From Epichloe hybrida (taxonomy: Eukaryota > Ascomycota > Sordariomycetes > Hypocreales > Clavicipitaceae): DNA of 64,000 nucleotides. Shown piece by piece: positions 1-15,000 of this stretch (positions within the stretch are counted from its first letter, which is position 1; the number at the start of each line of letters is the position of its first letter). The notes beneath the pieces were generated by a model. That model searched no databases. It was given only the letters and a program-made list of their open reading frames with translations, and was not told where the DNA came from. Where the stretch lies: NCBI GenBank assembly GCA_019022495.1, contig JAFEKR010000002.1, positions 1,302,001-1,366,000 of the forward strand, written 5' to 3'. Made by a program: the position numbers and the translations under genes.

Positions 1-1432
1 CAGACACCAGGTTGCTAGAGAATATGTTTGGGTTTTGAAGGAATCACATAGTGAAGACGTCGGACGGACCCCTTTGACCTGGATGGTAGACGTGGCGTTT
101 GACGGGAGCGATAGATCTGGGCACGAGCAAATGCGTCTTTGCAGCTTCTGTTACAATATCGACAGAGCCGATACTTGAAACAAGCTTGTAAATTATTTGC
201 TTTCTCTCTCGTTGTACCGTTGTCTCGTGTCCAACCATGGCAGTGCAGGGTCTTGTCTTGTCTTGGCAGAAGATGGCGGCCGGCCGGGCTGTGCTATGTG
301 GGCCAAGTCGTCGAGGTACATGATGGTGGTGATGATGATGATGATGATGTGAATGCAAGCTCCAGTTGGTGCGGTCAATGTTCGGCGGTATTCCGCTGCC
401 ATGCCGCACGCAAATTGGCGATGGACCGCTGGCAAGGGCGAAGAAGGGCACGGAGATGGAGATGGCTGGATGGCTGCCTGGTCTTGGGCATCTCGGCCGA
501 TCGGCCAAGTAAATTTTCCATTCGAGCTGCAAGGACCAGGACCAGGACAACCGGATGGAATGCTACGTTGTTCCCCTCGCGTTCTGCGTTCTGGACGTCC
601 CTGCCTGCACGGAGGGAGGACACTGACCACGGGCCGAATGGGCCACGTCGAAATTCCACAATTCGTACAGATCGCCACAAGCCGCAGGGCTGCTTATCGT
701 CACGTCACACAGGGTGTATTGCGCAGGTTGCAACGCGGGCGCCACTTTGGCATGGGATTTGGTCTTTTTTTGGCAAAGTGGCTGAGAATCTCTCTCCACT
801 TCTGTTGGTTCTGGAACTTCTGGTTCAATTCAAGACCAACACCTCGCTTCGCGTGTCTTTACCACTTGCGACGAGGCCGGCACACCATGACGGCAAATGT
901 CGGACGACGCCTTGCCGGGGGGGGGGCGGGTCCAACCTTGTGGTGTCTTGCCAAGTCAAGGCATTGCCAAGGCATGGCGGTGCTTTGGTCCCCCCTTCCC
1001 TAATCCGTACCGGCCGAGAACAAGTGAAGCAGCTCGGATAGTTCCGCGGCCAAAAATAAAACACCAAAACTTGACAATGGTGGGTCCAAATTTTTTTTTT
1101 TTCCCCTCACATATCGCTAGTTGGTCTTGGTTTTCATTCATTTCCTTGTCGGTCAAAAAATGTTTATTTTGCCGCCGTGTTACGTGTGATTTGCGACCAC
1201 ACAACGTACCATTTTTGCACCACGGGAGTTTTATATTTTCTTCCTCTCTCATAAAACGTGTCTGCCGAGCAAGGATGACTACGCGGGGACGTGGAAAGAA
1301 GTGACCGGGTCAATTGTTTTTGGTCACGTACATAGAACATGGGGAACAACACATGGACCACACCCGCATGACATGGGCGAGGAGAAGGGGGAGGCACCGA
1401 AATCAAAGCCGTTTTCCTAGCAAGGTCCCGTT

Positions 1433-1469
1433 CCGGAACCGTCCCGGAACCGTCCCGGAACTGTCCCGG
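1433..1469. repeat. 11-bp tandem repeat, 3.4 copies
   Basis: Unit CCGGAACCGTC repeated at 1433, 1444 and 1455 (third copy with one change), followed by CCGG. It lies in the non-coding stretch at the window start. Confidence 0.85.
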
Positions 1470-1592
1470 CTTACTCTCGTTGGACACGACGATGAAATGA
1501 AATCCGAACCTTGAACCTCGTGGCCATCCATCTCATCTGCGTTTGCCCTCCACGGCCTGGCATCTTGGCTTTGCTCTGAACAATCTGAATCC

Positions 1593-1620
1593 GACATTTG
1601 ACATCTGACATCTGACATCT
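1593..1620. repeat. 7-bp tandem repeat, 4 copies
   Basis: Unit GACATCT (first copy GACATTT) in four adjacent copies. Non-coding. Confidence 0.85.
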
Positions 1621-2613
1621 GACACGTGGAAGATGTGGACAATATGGATAACCTCACTTACCAACTCGCGTATCCCTCCTCGTGACTGGAACACTCGCTT
1701 CCGCGCTCGATGCAGGGGAAGGGGGGGGGGGAACTGATGAGGATAGCAAAAGGGCGATTCAACAAGCCACTTCTGCACCTCTCTCCACGGCGAAGTTGTT
1801 CCAAAGGACCCCTGAAGGATCTCCCTGGACTGCCTCACATCGGACATATATCCGTGGGGTATATTCAACCGCGAGGCGTTTAGTTGTGGCTTGTTCTGCC
1901 CCCCCCCCCCTCCCCGCCATTTCCCCTGAATTATGAATGTCATCCATCAAGGATGACAACTTCCTGTCAGCGGAGCTAGACCAGGCTGCTTTCCAACCAG
2001 GCCTGCATCGTTTATACCACAATAGGGCAAAACACAACGTTTTCCGCATCCGAACAGCAACAAGTTGAGATGGCTGAAAGGCAGAACCGAGATCCACCAC
2101 GTGTCGTAGTGTACTTGTACTTCGTCCGTAGTAAAGTGTGCTTTTGTTCATCGACTCACCTGCCGAGATGACCGGAAATGGCGCGGGAGAACAAGGAGTG
2201 GCCTGGGCTCCTCTTTCGCAACATTAGGCAATACGAAGCTCGCACTCGCACTTCTATTTCTTGTCCCAGGGGAGGGCAGGCAAAGAGTGGACGTTGGGAG
2301 AGGGGGGAAGCTTTGACGCCGCATTTCATTAGGTTCTGAAATGTGATGGAGATGAAGAGCCGAGTATAAATGGTGCTTCGCCGGACTCCTCCCCTCTCGG
2401 CTTTTCATTTCCTTGAAATTCAGTCTCATCATTACTGTTCATTCGCGGATTTGCCCACCTGAACTGACAATCTTTTTCAAAAACTCGTCACCCAAGAACG
2501 CGAAATCCGTCAAGTTATATGTCACAAACAAGATCGGCTGGTCTCGAGTAACCCAAAATCAATCCCCCACCCATCTTGACTGCACAAGTCGCACAGTTTA
2601 GTTCATCGTCATC

Positions 2614-2962
2614 ATGAACAGCAACGATCCCACCTCCTGCCGCTACTGCGGACAGCTCAACTCGTCGACCATTCCACAATCCGAATGTTTCGGCTGCGCG
2701 GCGTACGTACAACCCCTTTCTCTATCCCCCCTCAAAAGTTATCATCAGCGCACCAAAATCGTGTCTGACCTTCCCCGCCGCCAAGTTAGCAATGCCCAGG
2801 CCCGCACGTTTCGAAGCCGCTCCTCATCCACTCACAGCATTGGGGCTCTCGCCGACCGAGACCTTGTCCTTGTTGCTGCTGGAGGACGACGACGCGGAAC
2901 TGTTGGAGCGGGCGTGCCGATCCTCCGTGTCGCGGGGAAGGAGTGCCGACTTGAAAAAATGA
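2614..2962 (+). CDS. Small double-CxxC protein, unknown function
   Basis: Two exons, 2614-2702 and 2800-2962, joined across a 97-base intron (donor GTACGT, acceptor CCCAG), give an 83-residue protein ending in TGA at 2960-2962. Seen: Cys9-x2-Cys12 and Cys25-x2-Cys28 near the N-terminus, an arrangement able to bind one zinc ion as a small zinc ribbon. A Leu/Asp/Glu-rich segment follows (about residues 46-66), then a basic Arg/Ser/Lys C-terminus. The intron falls right after the second Cys pair. Without splicing the frame runs on into low-complexity sequence, so the spliced model is preferred. I do not recognise the family. Zinc binding is inferred from the cysteine spacing only; no neighbour hints at a role. 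Confidence 0.6.
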
Positions 2963-4421
2963 GTGTGGCTATGGAACCGTTGATAGTGACGCGCTGCTCA
3001 GGTGGCATGTTGAATCTTTTGATTTTGCGTGTGCTTCTACGGCTGGGACCGGCAGCGTCGTAGCCGCTTCTGGTTCTGGTTCTCGTTCTGGCCCTGGTCC
3101 TGGTCTTGGTCCTCGTGGTTCTGGCTCGCAAAGAAAGGGGGTGTGCCTCGTGGGCATGGTAGGGCTGTTTGCTTTGATAAGCGCGGCTTGCGTCGCTATT
3201 GGTATTCTTTGCGTAGCTCGTTGAACATGGAGAAGATCCGGCGCGTGCGTGTTTCCATGTGTCTGTGTACCCAGTAATGTGAGTGTGTGTGTGTGAATGT
3301 GCTCCGTTGGGGATCATGCACATGCTGCCCCCTGAGATGCTGTGTAGCGGAATGCAGGCTCGGAACGGCGTGTTGCAGACAAATGATAGGGAAGCAGAGG
3401 AAAGGAAAGTGCTACGAGAGAGTTCAAGGAAAATTCGCAGTCATGTCTGATAGGCTGCAAATTACAAGATACAAGTCCCGGGGCCGGGATCCCCATGGGC
3501 GTCTTCTTTTCGTATTCAATGTATGCCCATGATGATGGAGGTCGTGAAATCTTGATGGCATGTGTCAAGGTACATGGATGGGTATTCACGGATCCGTCAC
3601 GCCAAGGTGTGTTCGGAAACCCATCTGCTCATGTTATCTAAATGGCCTGGACTATCGCCCATCGACCGACCTCTCAAAAGCTGCTTCGAACCGGGGCACT
3701 TCACTCGTTTCGATCAGCTCGTAGTATTTCCCAATGACCAGAAGTCTTCTCGTCAGCACGCCAGCCAGGCGTATATCCTCTTTGGGGTATTGAGGCTTCC
3801 CCCTTTTCCCCTACGGTAGACATGCTTTACAGATCATCGTGGGAGCGAACAAGGTATGGGAGTGGCTGGAGGGATTTTTGGCGCTTGGCGACGGTGTCAA
3901 TGTCACAATCGCGAGACGGGCAGACTCATCACAACTCAACTCTCGGTGAGGGGTTGTCTGACAACTCGGCTGTAGACTTCATGGACACGAGTTGTCACTC
4001 TGAAGTGTACGTACTGCGCAGTTTGGCGATGCCCCACGACACATATTTTACTCGTTTCAAATTCGCGTTGTTGAGGAGCTGCATCTGTAGATTGAATCTC
4101 CGGTAGTCACAATGTATACGACGTCGTATGGCTATCAATGAGATGACCGTGTGACCAGTCTCGCCTTTGGCAGAGAGGATGACAAGCAGTAGATGGGACC
4201 AAGGCTCCATAGAACAATGTGATTAAACATTCGTAAAAAGAAAAGCAGCAAAGTCAGACTATATTATTTCGCAACCAGTAAAGAAGTTCGCAAGCAGACC
4301 TTCACGATGTAAACCCCATCCCGAATAACACGAACGATGTAAACCCCATCCCAAATAACACGATTCGAATTAGAAACCCCCGCCCCCCGCCCCTTCAACC
4401 AAACCGAAGCATTGTCATCGC
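2963..4421. other. Intergenic, no supported gene
   Basis: About 1.46 kb with only short, low-complexity frames on either strand. A 30-bp tandem duplication at 4304-4363 lies just beyond the 3' end of the minus-strand membrane-protein gene. Confidence 0.55.
4304..4363. repeat. 30-bp tandem duplication
   Basis: Two adjacent 30-base copies (4304-4333 and 4334-4363), each beginning ACGATGTAAACCCCATCCC, with one mismatch. They lie downstream of the stop codon at 4422 of the minus-strand gene, probably in its 3' untranslated region. Confidence 0.85.
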
Positions 4422-5137
4422 CTAACCCTTTTTTATAGCCGCTTGCAACCGCGCGATGCACGCCCCCGAAATCTCTCCCACCTGCAGCAGCAATGGCACA
4501 AGCACATCCACGATGAACTTGTCGCAAAAGTGCCGCCACCGTTGACCGGGCGGGCTGGTCAGGGACGCGACGAGGTGCTTGGTGAAGACGTTGTTGAAGC
4601 ACAAGGCTGGGGCGAAAAGAATCAAGAAGATGGTGACCAAGTGACGGGCCCATCCAAGAGTCTCGTACCAGTATGGTTTCGAATCCATCACTGCCGCAAC
4701 ACATGCTGACAGTGAGAGAAAAGCATTCCAGTGACTATACAAGTGCGCCAGGTTAGCCATAGTCGGTCCCCTGTACAATTTGTCCATGTTCATGTCTGGT
4801 GTGTTTCTCCAATCACCGGGCCATCAACTTACGACTCGTCCAGACCCCAGTCACCGAAAAGAAGGTGAGCAAAAACAACAGAAACGAAGAAGGCGAGGTC
4901 GGCTCGGCCATCGATAGCTTCCTCAGTGAAGTCAGAAGATGCAGAATCCACGACAAAACCCAATAGCAGCATGAAGTGTGCCGCCATCAAGAAGAATGCT
5001 GAAATAAAAGATGGGAAACCAATACACGGGGAATTCTCTCCTGGCCGCGAATCGAGCTTTCCAAACCATCTCACTCCTTCGGCGAGGACTGAGAGCGAAA
5101 TGAGAACTCGCAAGTAGGGGATCTTCTCCAGTATCAT
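4422..5137 (-). CDS. Small multipass membrane protein, unknown function
   Basis: Two exons on the minus strand, 5137-4833 and 4770-4422, joined across a 62-base intron (donor GTAAGT, acceptor TACAG), give 217 residues. An earlier AG in the same intron would break the frame, so the second acceptor was chosen. Four to five hydrophobic segments are visible: around residues 8-25, a long one near 43-66, then about 83-98, 114-130 and 140-162. The C-terminus is short and basic (KKG). The pattern suggests a small integral membrane protein with short loops. I do not recognise the family and no neighbour suggests a pathway. The start at 5137 is the first ATG of the open frame. Confidence 0.7.
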
Positions 5138-5370
5138 GTTTGTCGCGTTTTGCTTCGCAGAGAGTTACTGTGTCTGGGATTAAGAGTGGTGACAGCCAGT
5201 CGAGTTGTGTAGTATCGGCGGTGCTTGAGCTGGAGAAACTGAAGGGATGGTATGTGTCTGAAGATGCGTATAAATACATGTATGGCAAAATTTTCCGTAT
5301 AAACTTTCAGCCTGTATTTAAGTTTTAGCTTTCTCTTTTTCTCTGAACCCTATTCTGTGGTCAGGGCTGA

Positions 5371-5416
5371 TGCAATGCGAGACGAAAGTATGCAATGTGA
5401 GACGAAAGTATGCAAT
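5371..5416. repeat. 20-bp tandem repeat, 2.3 copies
   Basis: TGCAATGCGAGACGAAAGTA at 5371, a near-identical copy at 5391, then TGCAAT. It lies in the 618-base gap between the membrane-protein gene and the FLC-like gene; no coding signal was seen in that gap. Confidence 0.85.
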
Positions 5417-5755
5417 ACGCGTCACAAACCAATACCTCGTGGCTGGAGGCGCTTTTTAACGCGGATACCTTGTGCCATACCATTCTATATATAAATAAGT
5501 CACCAAATAACATCGCACACCATACGAATAAAGACACCCCCTAGTAACGCCTTCTGATGCATAAGCATCCGCGGGCCCCTTTGGTTCCGCAGGCGCAGGA
5601 CCCGCATGTGCAATTTTGTACGCAGTATACCTCGTCCCTATATTCGTGACAGAAAGTGCATTGTGCGGACTACGTGAATTGAAAGGTTCCAGATCTTTCG
5701 CCGCCTCTGCCTAGGCGACGAACTGGGCTTCATAACCAAAATTCAAACGTTCATA

Positions 5756-8630
5756 TTACTTTGGAGCTTTAGCTTCGGGCTTCGAATTTGCATTTTCACT
5801 CGTCTCGGCGGCTGGAACTGCAATCAAGGAACCATCTTCGGCGGCTGTGTGGTCCTTCGCTTCCTCCTCTTTGGTGCTTGTTTTTACTTCATCCACATGA
5901 CCCTCCTTAGTCTGATCGTGAGGGGGCTTTTGACTCCCAGCATCTTCCAGCAGCTCTTCTTGCGGTGTCATTGGCCGTCGGGCCGGCGTGTTGGTGCCAT
6001 GAGAATCGGCATGGTAACTTTGTATTCTAAGGGACCCGCTCCTCGAGTGGCCAGCCCGTTGTTGATCTCCTCTGTTCATTTCCGAGTCCCACAGGGGGAT
6101 GTCCTTCGAGCTCCAGGATGCCCGGTGGACTCGCGCGGTTTTGGGAAGACTGCTGACAGAGAATCGTGAACTGGCACTGGTAGCTCGGCTTCTACGTCCA
6201 CTCGCCGCGGCGCCTGCGGCCGAAATTATTGGTGGTTCAAGGTCAGGGAACCGGTCGAGCTCTTCATCCTCGATCTTGGGGGCTCGTCGCACATCGCGGA
6301 CCTCGAAATGGTGCTGCTTCATCTCATCTCCTTCTTCTCCTGCCTCCTCTTCTTTATTGGTCTTTTTCAAATTTGGCGGAAAGTCTTCGGCACGAGCTTC
6401 AGAATGTTCGAAGAAACGAACACGGGTCTGTTCTAGAGCTCCAGGGAAATCTTCACGATTCCTTGACAAAGACATCCATGTTGAGAAGACTCCAAGCAAA
6501 ATCAGAATCAACACCGCAATGGCGACAAACCCTTGCACAACAATAATGATGATGCCGATGACGGTGGCAATGATTCGATCGAGAGCAAATGCAGGCAGGA
6601 AAGCGATGGATAGGCCAGTGGTGACAATCTTGGAAATTGATAGCATCCAGACCGCCACTGCTGTGTTGCGATTGCTCTCGAAGGGGTTGAGCTTCATGAT
6701 AGCAACGAGTGCCACGATATCGAAGATGAACAGCCCAAACACCTGGGCGAGAGGGGCGCGGGCTCCGCCACCGATGAAACACGCTCGAATGAACTGATAA
6801 CAAAAGTAGACGGCAAAAAACCACCATCGCGTGCGCCGATAGCGCGCCGACAGCCAGCCAAATCTCTTGATATAACCTTCATCCACATGAACCGTAGCTC
6901 GGTTGGGATCTTCGTCGACAAATTTCACCCTCACGAAGGGCATCGTGCCAAACAAGTAAGGCCTTTGACTGGGTTCCTCGCCTCCAATCCTGCTCTGTCT
7001 TGTGGTGGCGATGAACGGCACCTTTCCGAGCACGTTACCCCGTTCGAAGCGCAAGGTGTCGGGGCTGGCCTCGTACTTTCCATGGCGGAGTCGAAAATAG
7101 CATGCGTAAGCCACGATGCCGCCAAGCCCAATAAAGAATCCCAGCCAAATGATGACGGCTACAGCTGTAGGTCCAGCAGCCCCCCCCAGCGTGAATTGAT
7201 ACATGGCAAGAGTCATCGCTGAGAAGAAGGCAACAAATATAGTCCGCAGAAGGGCGGCAAGCATGTAACCCCAAGCATGTGAGCGGAAGTAGTCGAGTCC
7301 ATCGGTTTTGAGACAATTCATCTTGATCAGAAAGTCCAGTAAGAACTTTGAAGTCACTATGAAGAGCGCCACAGCGGCCAGCACCACCAAGAGCCAAATG
7401 ATATAAATGGTGAAGGCCTCCGCGGGGGGGATGCCGACCAAAGATAGAGTTCCAGCGAAACCTGGCCAAGTTCCGGGTATCGGCATGCCGGGAGTTCTGG
7501 GGTGACCACCCCATGTATAGTCATGGGGATTGCTGGCGTTATATGCGGCGCGGCGAGCCAGCGACTTCAAAGAAAGGGCGTCATGGCCAGGAAGCAGCGA
7601 TCTCGCAAGTGCTGACCGCCCATATATTTGTCGGGACAGCCCACCGCCGTTGTTAATCTGGACTGAACCAGCTCCTCCAACTTGGCTGACATCGACGTTA
7701 TTTCCTGTAAAAGCACTCACAGAACGAATGATCTTGTCGTGTGCAAACATGCCAGCCGTCCATGCAAAGTTACTCCACCAAGCAGGAAGAACGCTGGGCC
7801 AGTTGACCGATAGAGCGCCCGAGAAGAAAACGGATTGAAAAGCCTCGAAAATGACTAATACAGAAAATGAGTGGGCATAATGAACTCGCATGTGAGGGAT
7901 ACTCAGGCCATATATCGCGGTAGCGAATGATGCGACAACAGCGATGAGAACCATCGCTCCAAGCAAAGACCCAACAGCCTCGGGTTGCGAGAATGAATTG
8001 CCGTTCGTCATGGACGCCTGGAAACATCCGATTTGAGTTCGGCTTGAGTTGGCAAAAATCTGCACGCGTGCTAAGCCCTCAAGATCTGGGAGACCGAGGG
8101 GAATAGATGGAATGCCGGACCAATTGCCCGGAGCAAGGGGAATGGCCGCGAAGGCGGTAATCGGAACACCCGCGTTTAAGGGACACATGCTGTGTATTTT
8201 TTCTTGGCACGGATCGTATGTCATGTTGAATCTGTTCTCGCCATAGGCTTCCAGTAATATGTGTACTGTAATTATGCCACATGATTAGACTTGCCTGGGA
8301 ATGATGCCTGCAGATTGTGGTGAACTTACACATTATGTCTTCTTTTTGAATATTAGTGGTCCCATCAAGGTGGAATAGAACCGTTAGGTTGTCTGCGTAA
8401 TATGCGACATCGAATTTAGTGACGTTGAATAAGGACTCTCCTCCCATGCAGTCATAAAAATCGCCCGTATACAACGCTGGATATCGACTGACATCCAGAT
8501 CTCGATTCACGCCATCAAGTCCCAGGCCTTTGATGTAGACCGTCTCCCGTGCATTTGCGGTAGGCAGAAAACATGATGTGAAAGCCAGAGATGTTACAAG
8601 GGCCCAAATCGGGAATCGTGATCGCGACAT
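5756..8630 (-). CDS. TRP-like / flavin-carrier (FLC) family membrane protein
   Basis: Exons 8630-8330 and 8265-5756 (64-base intron, donor GTAAGT, acceptor TACAG) give 936 residues. An N-terminal signal peptide (about residues 1-27, ending near TANA) leads into a lumenal ML-like lipid-binding domain with conserved cysteines (about 28-190). About nine transmembrane segments follow, from roughly residue 200 to 700, forming the TRP-like channel domain. The cytosolic tail of about 230 residues is charged and Ser/Arg/Glu-rich. This order is that of the fungal FLC family (yeast Flc1-3, Neurospora Spray), which acts in ER/Golgi or vacuolar membranes in FAD transport, calcium homeostasis and wall integrity. 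The splice join restores a continuous ML domain (LLEAYGENRF across the start of exon 2). Which family member it is, and its exact cargo, cannot be read from sequence. Confidence 0.88.
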
Positions 8631-13378
<4,748 letters not shown>

Positions 13379-15000
13379 TGCTGCTTGCTGTATATCAACG
13401 GGACAAGGGACTTTTTGAATGTAGAAGTAAGAAGCATGCACAGAGTTGCTGCTTCGGAGTGAGACTTTCAGAGTTGTGCGCAAGAAGAGGAGAAAACAAA
13501 ATGAAATGAAATCGGCGTTCGGATATTACGTCTTGATGTGATTGCGACGAAGAGGCGAGAAATGCCATGCAGCATGTGTTACGTGATGGAAACGGCACCA
13601 GGATTCTGTCGAGAGAATACTTGGATACCTACGGATAGAATTATTATGCGTTGAAACCGAAAATAGAACAAAGATTGAACTTGCACACAATTGGCAACCT
13701 TGTCGTAGCAGAGGAGATATACGCACGCACGCACCGGGATGACGGATGATGCCAAATTCCTTCCGTTGGCGCAAATGGGTCGTATCATAATTCTATGTAT
13801 TTAACCAAAATGCGACACGCCGACACCCCTTTAAGCCTTCTCCTGTATAGATGTATGTACACGCGCGCAGGCGCACAACCCCACGATACTGATGACTCGG
13901 GGATTCTGATGGTGATCTCATGCCCGTCATTCGTCATGTTTGACACGGGCATGATCGGACGCACAACCTTGCTTACGCGTGAGGGTACGATGACAGCTGA
14001 ATATGGGGGAGGGGGGGGAAGGATTTGGTCGAGTTCATGTCTGGTTGCAAACTCCAGGCCCAACCCAACGTGCCTGCCGTCTTCGAAAATAGAAAGAGCC
14101 TGACGTGGTGGTGGTGGCGGGGGTGGTGGCGGGGGTGATGAGCATGTTTGGGTCCTGCTCCGACTCCTCCTGCATGTAACGGTTTGATTACAGCAGCTTT
14201 CTTCTGCGTGTGACCGACCCAATTACCTTCACTATAATGCGTGAATTATCCCCTATATGCCTTGTGACACACCCCCTAGCTTCAGGTAGTTATATACCTA
14301 GAGCTATCTCTTTATAGCTAGGCTAGGGCATGCTTCAGGGCTTCCCTGCTGGTTGAGCTGGTGAGCTGGTCGGGCCGCGATTCTGGGCCAGACCAGACGT
14401 TCCAATCAACCGCGCTGGCCGGGACTGAACAGCGGGCTTTGGAGGGGACTTTGTGTTGCGATCCTGTGCAGCACTGTGCAGCAATTCGACCAACAAATCA
14501 CGAATCATCACCACTCGTTCACCTGTTGAACCAGGATGCGTGAGCTAATATCCCCTGCACGCCAACATCATCACCTCTCCTCCAATACCACTCGCATAAC
14601 CCGTTGCCTGGGTACCCCAACTCGCCGTGCCTTTATCCATCGACGCTCCTTTGTTTCTTGTTCGGACTTTTCTTGTTTCTGAATCTCTTCTCAAGCATTA
14701 TTTCTTTGTTGTTCCGTTCCCCCGCTTTGGACGCTGTTCGATAAGCTGCCCCGCTAGCTTACGTCGACTTCCATCCTCACCGCACCCAGCCCAGTCTACG
14801 ATTTATCAGTCAAGGAAGGCATCGGTCAACGAAGGCATCGGTCCCCAATCCCGACGGAAGCCCATCTGACTTGGCCATTCTGCGCAACCTCACTTTCTCT
14901 GGCAGACGACCCTACACACCTGGTGATCTGCCATATCCTTCCGTCCATCGTCGCCGAATACCCCCCCGCCATCTGACCAGGCCTGATCCGATGATATACT
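13379..15000. other. Intergenic / 5' leader of the 884-residue gene
   Basis: About 1.6 kb with no supported gene. It contains a GGTGGCGGGGGTGGTGG tract near 14106-14135, an imperfect inverted repeat at 14297-14322, and a C/T-rich stretch from about 14540 to 14990 that is probably promoter and 5' leader of the next gene. Confidence 0.5.

Larger units (their letters stand above)
1..2613. other. Intergenic, no supported gene
   Basis: About 2.6 kb with no coding region I can support. Long open frames on both strands are low-complexity (for example a His/Asp run from a GAT/ATG repeat near 326-349) and have no recognisable domain or splice pattern. It holds two short tandem repeats (1433-1469 and 1593-1620) and homopolymer runs of G, T and C. 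Confidence 0.6.

Noticed and set aside
139..1041. 300-codon open frame on the plus strand
   Set aside because: Low-complexity Arg/Trp/His-rich translation with an Asp run from a GAT repeat; overlapping long frames on both strands point to GC bias, and no domain or splice pattern is seen.
2832..3323. 163-codon minus-strand frame with Arg-Thr and His-Thr repeats
   Set aside because: Composition comes from simple repeats, and it lies antisense to the better-supported spliced small gene.
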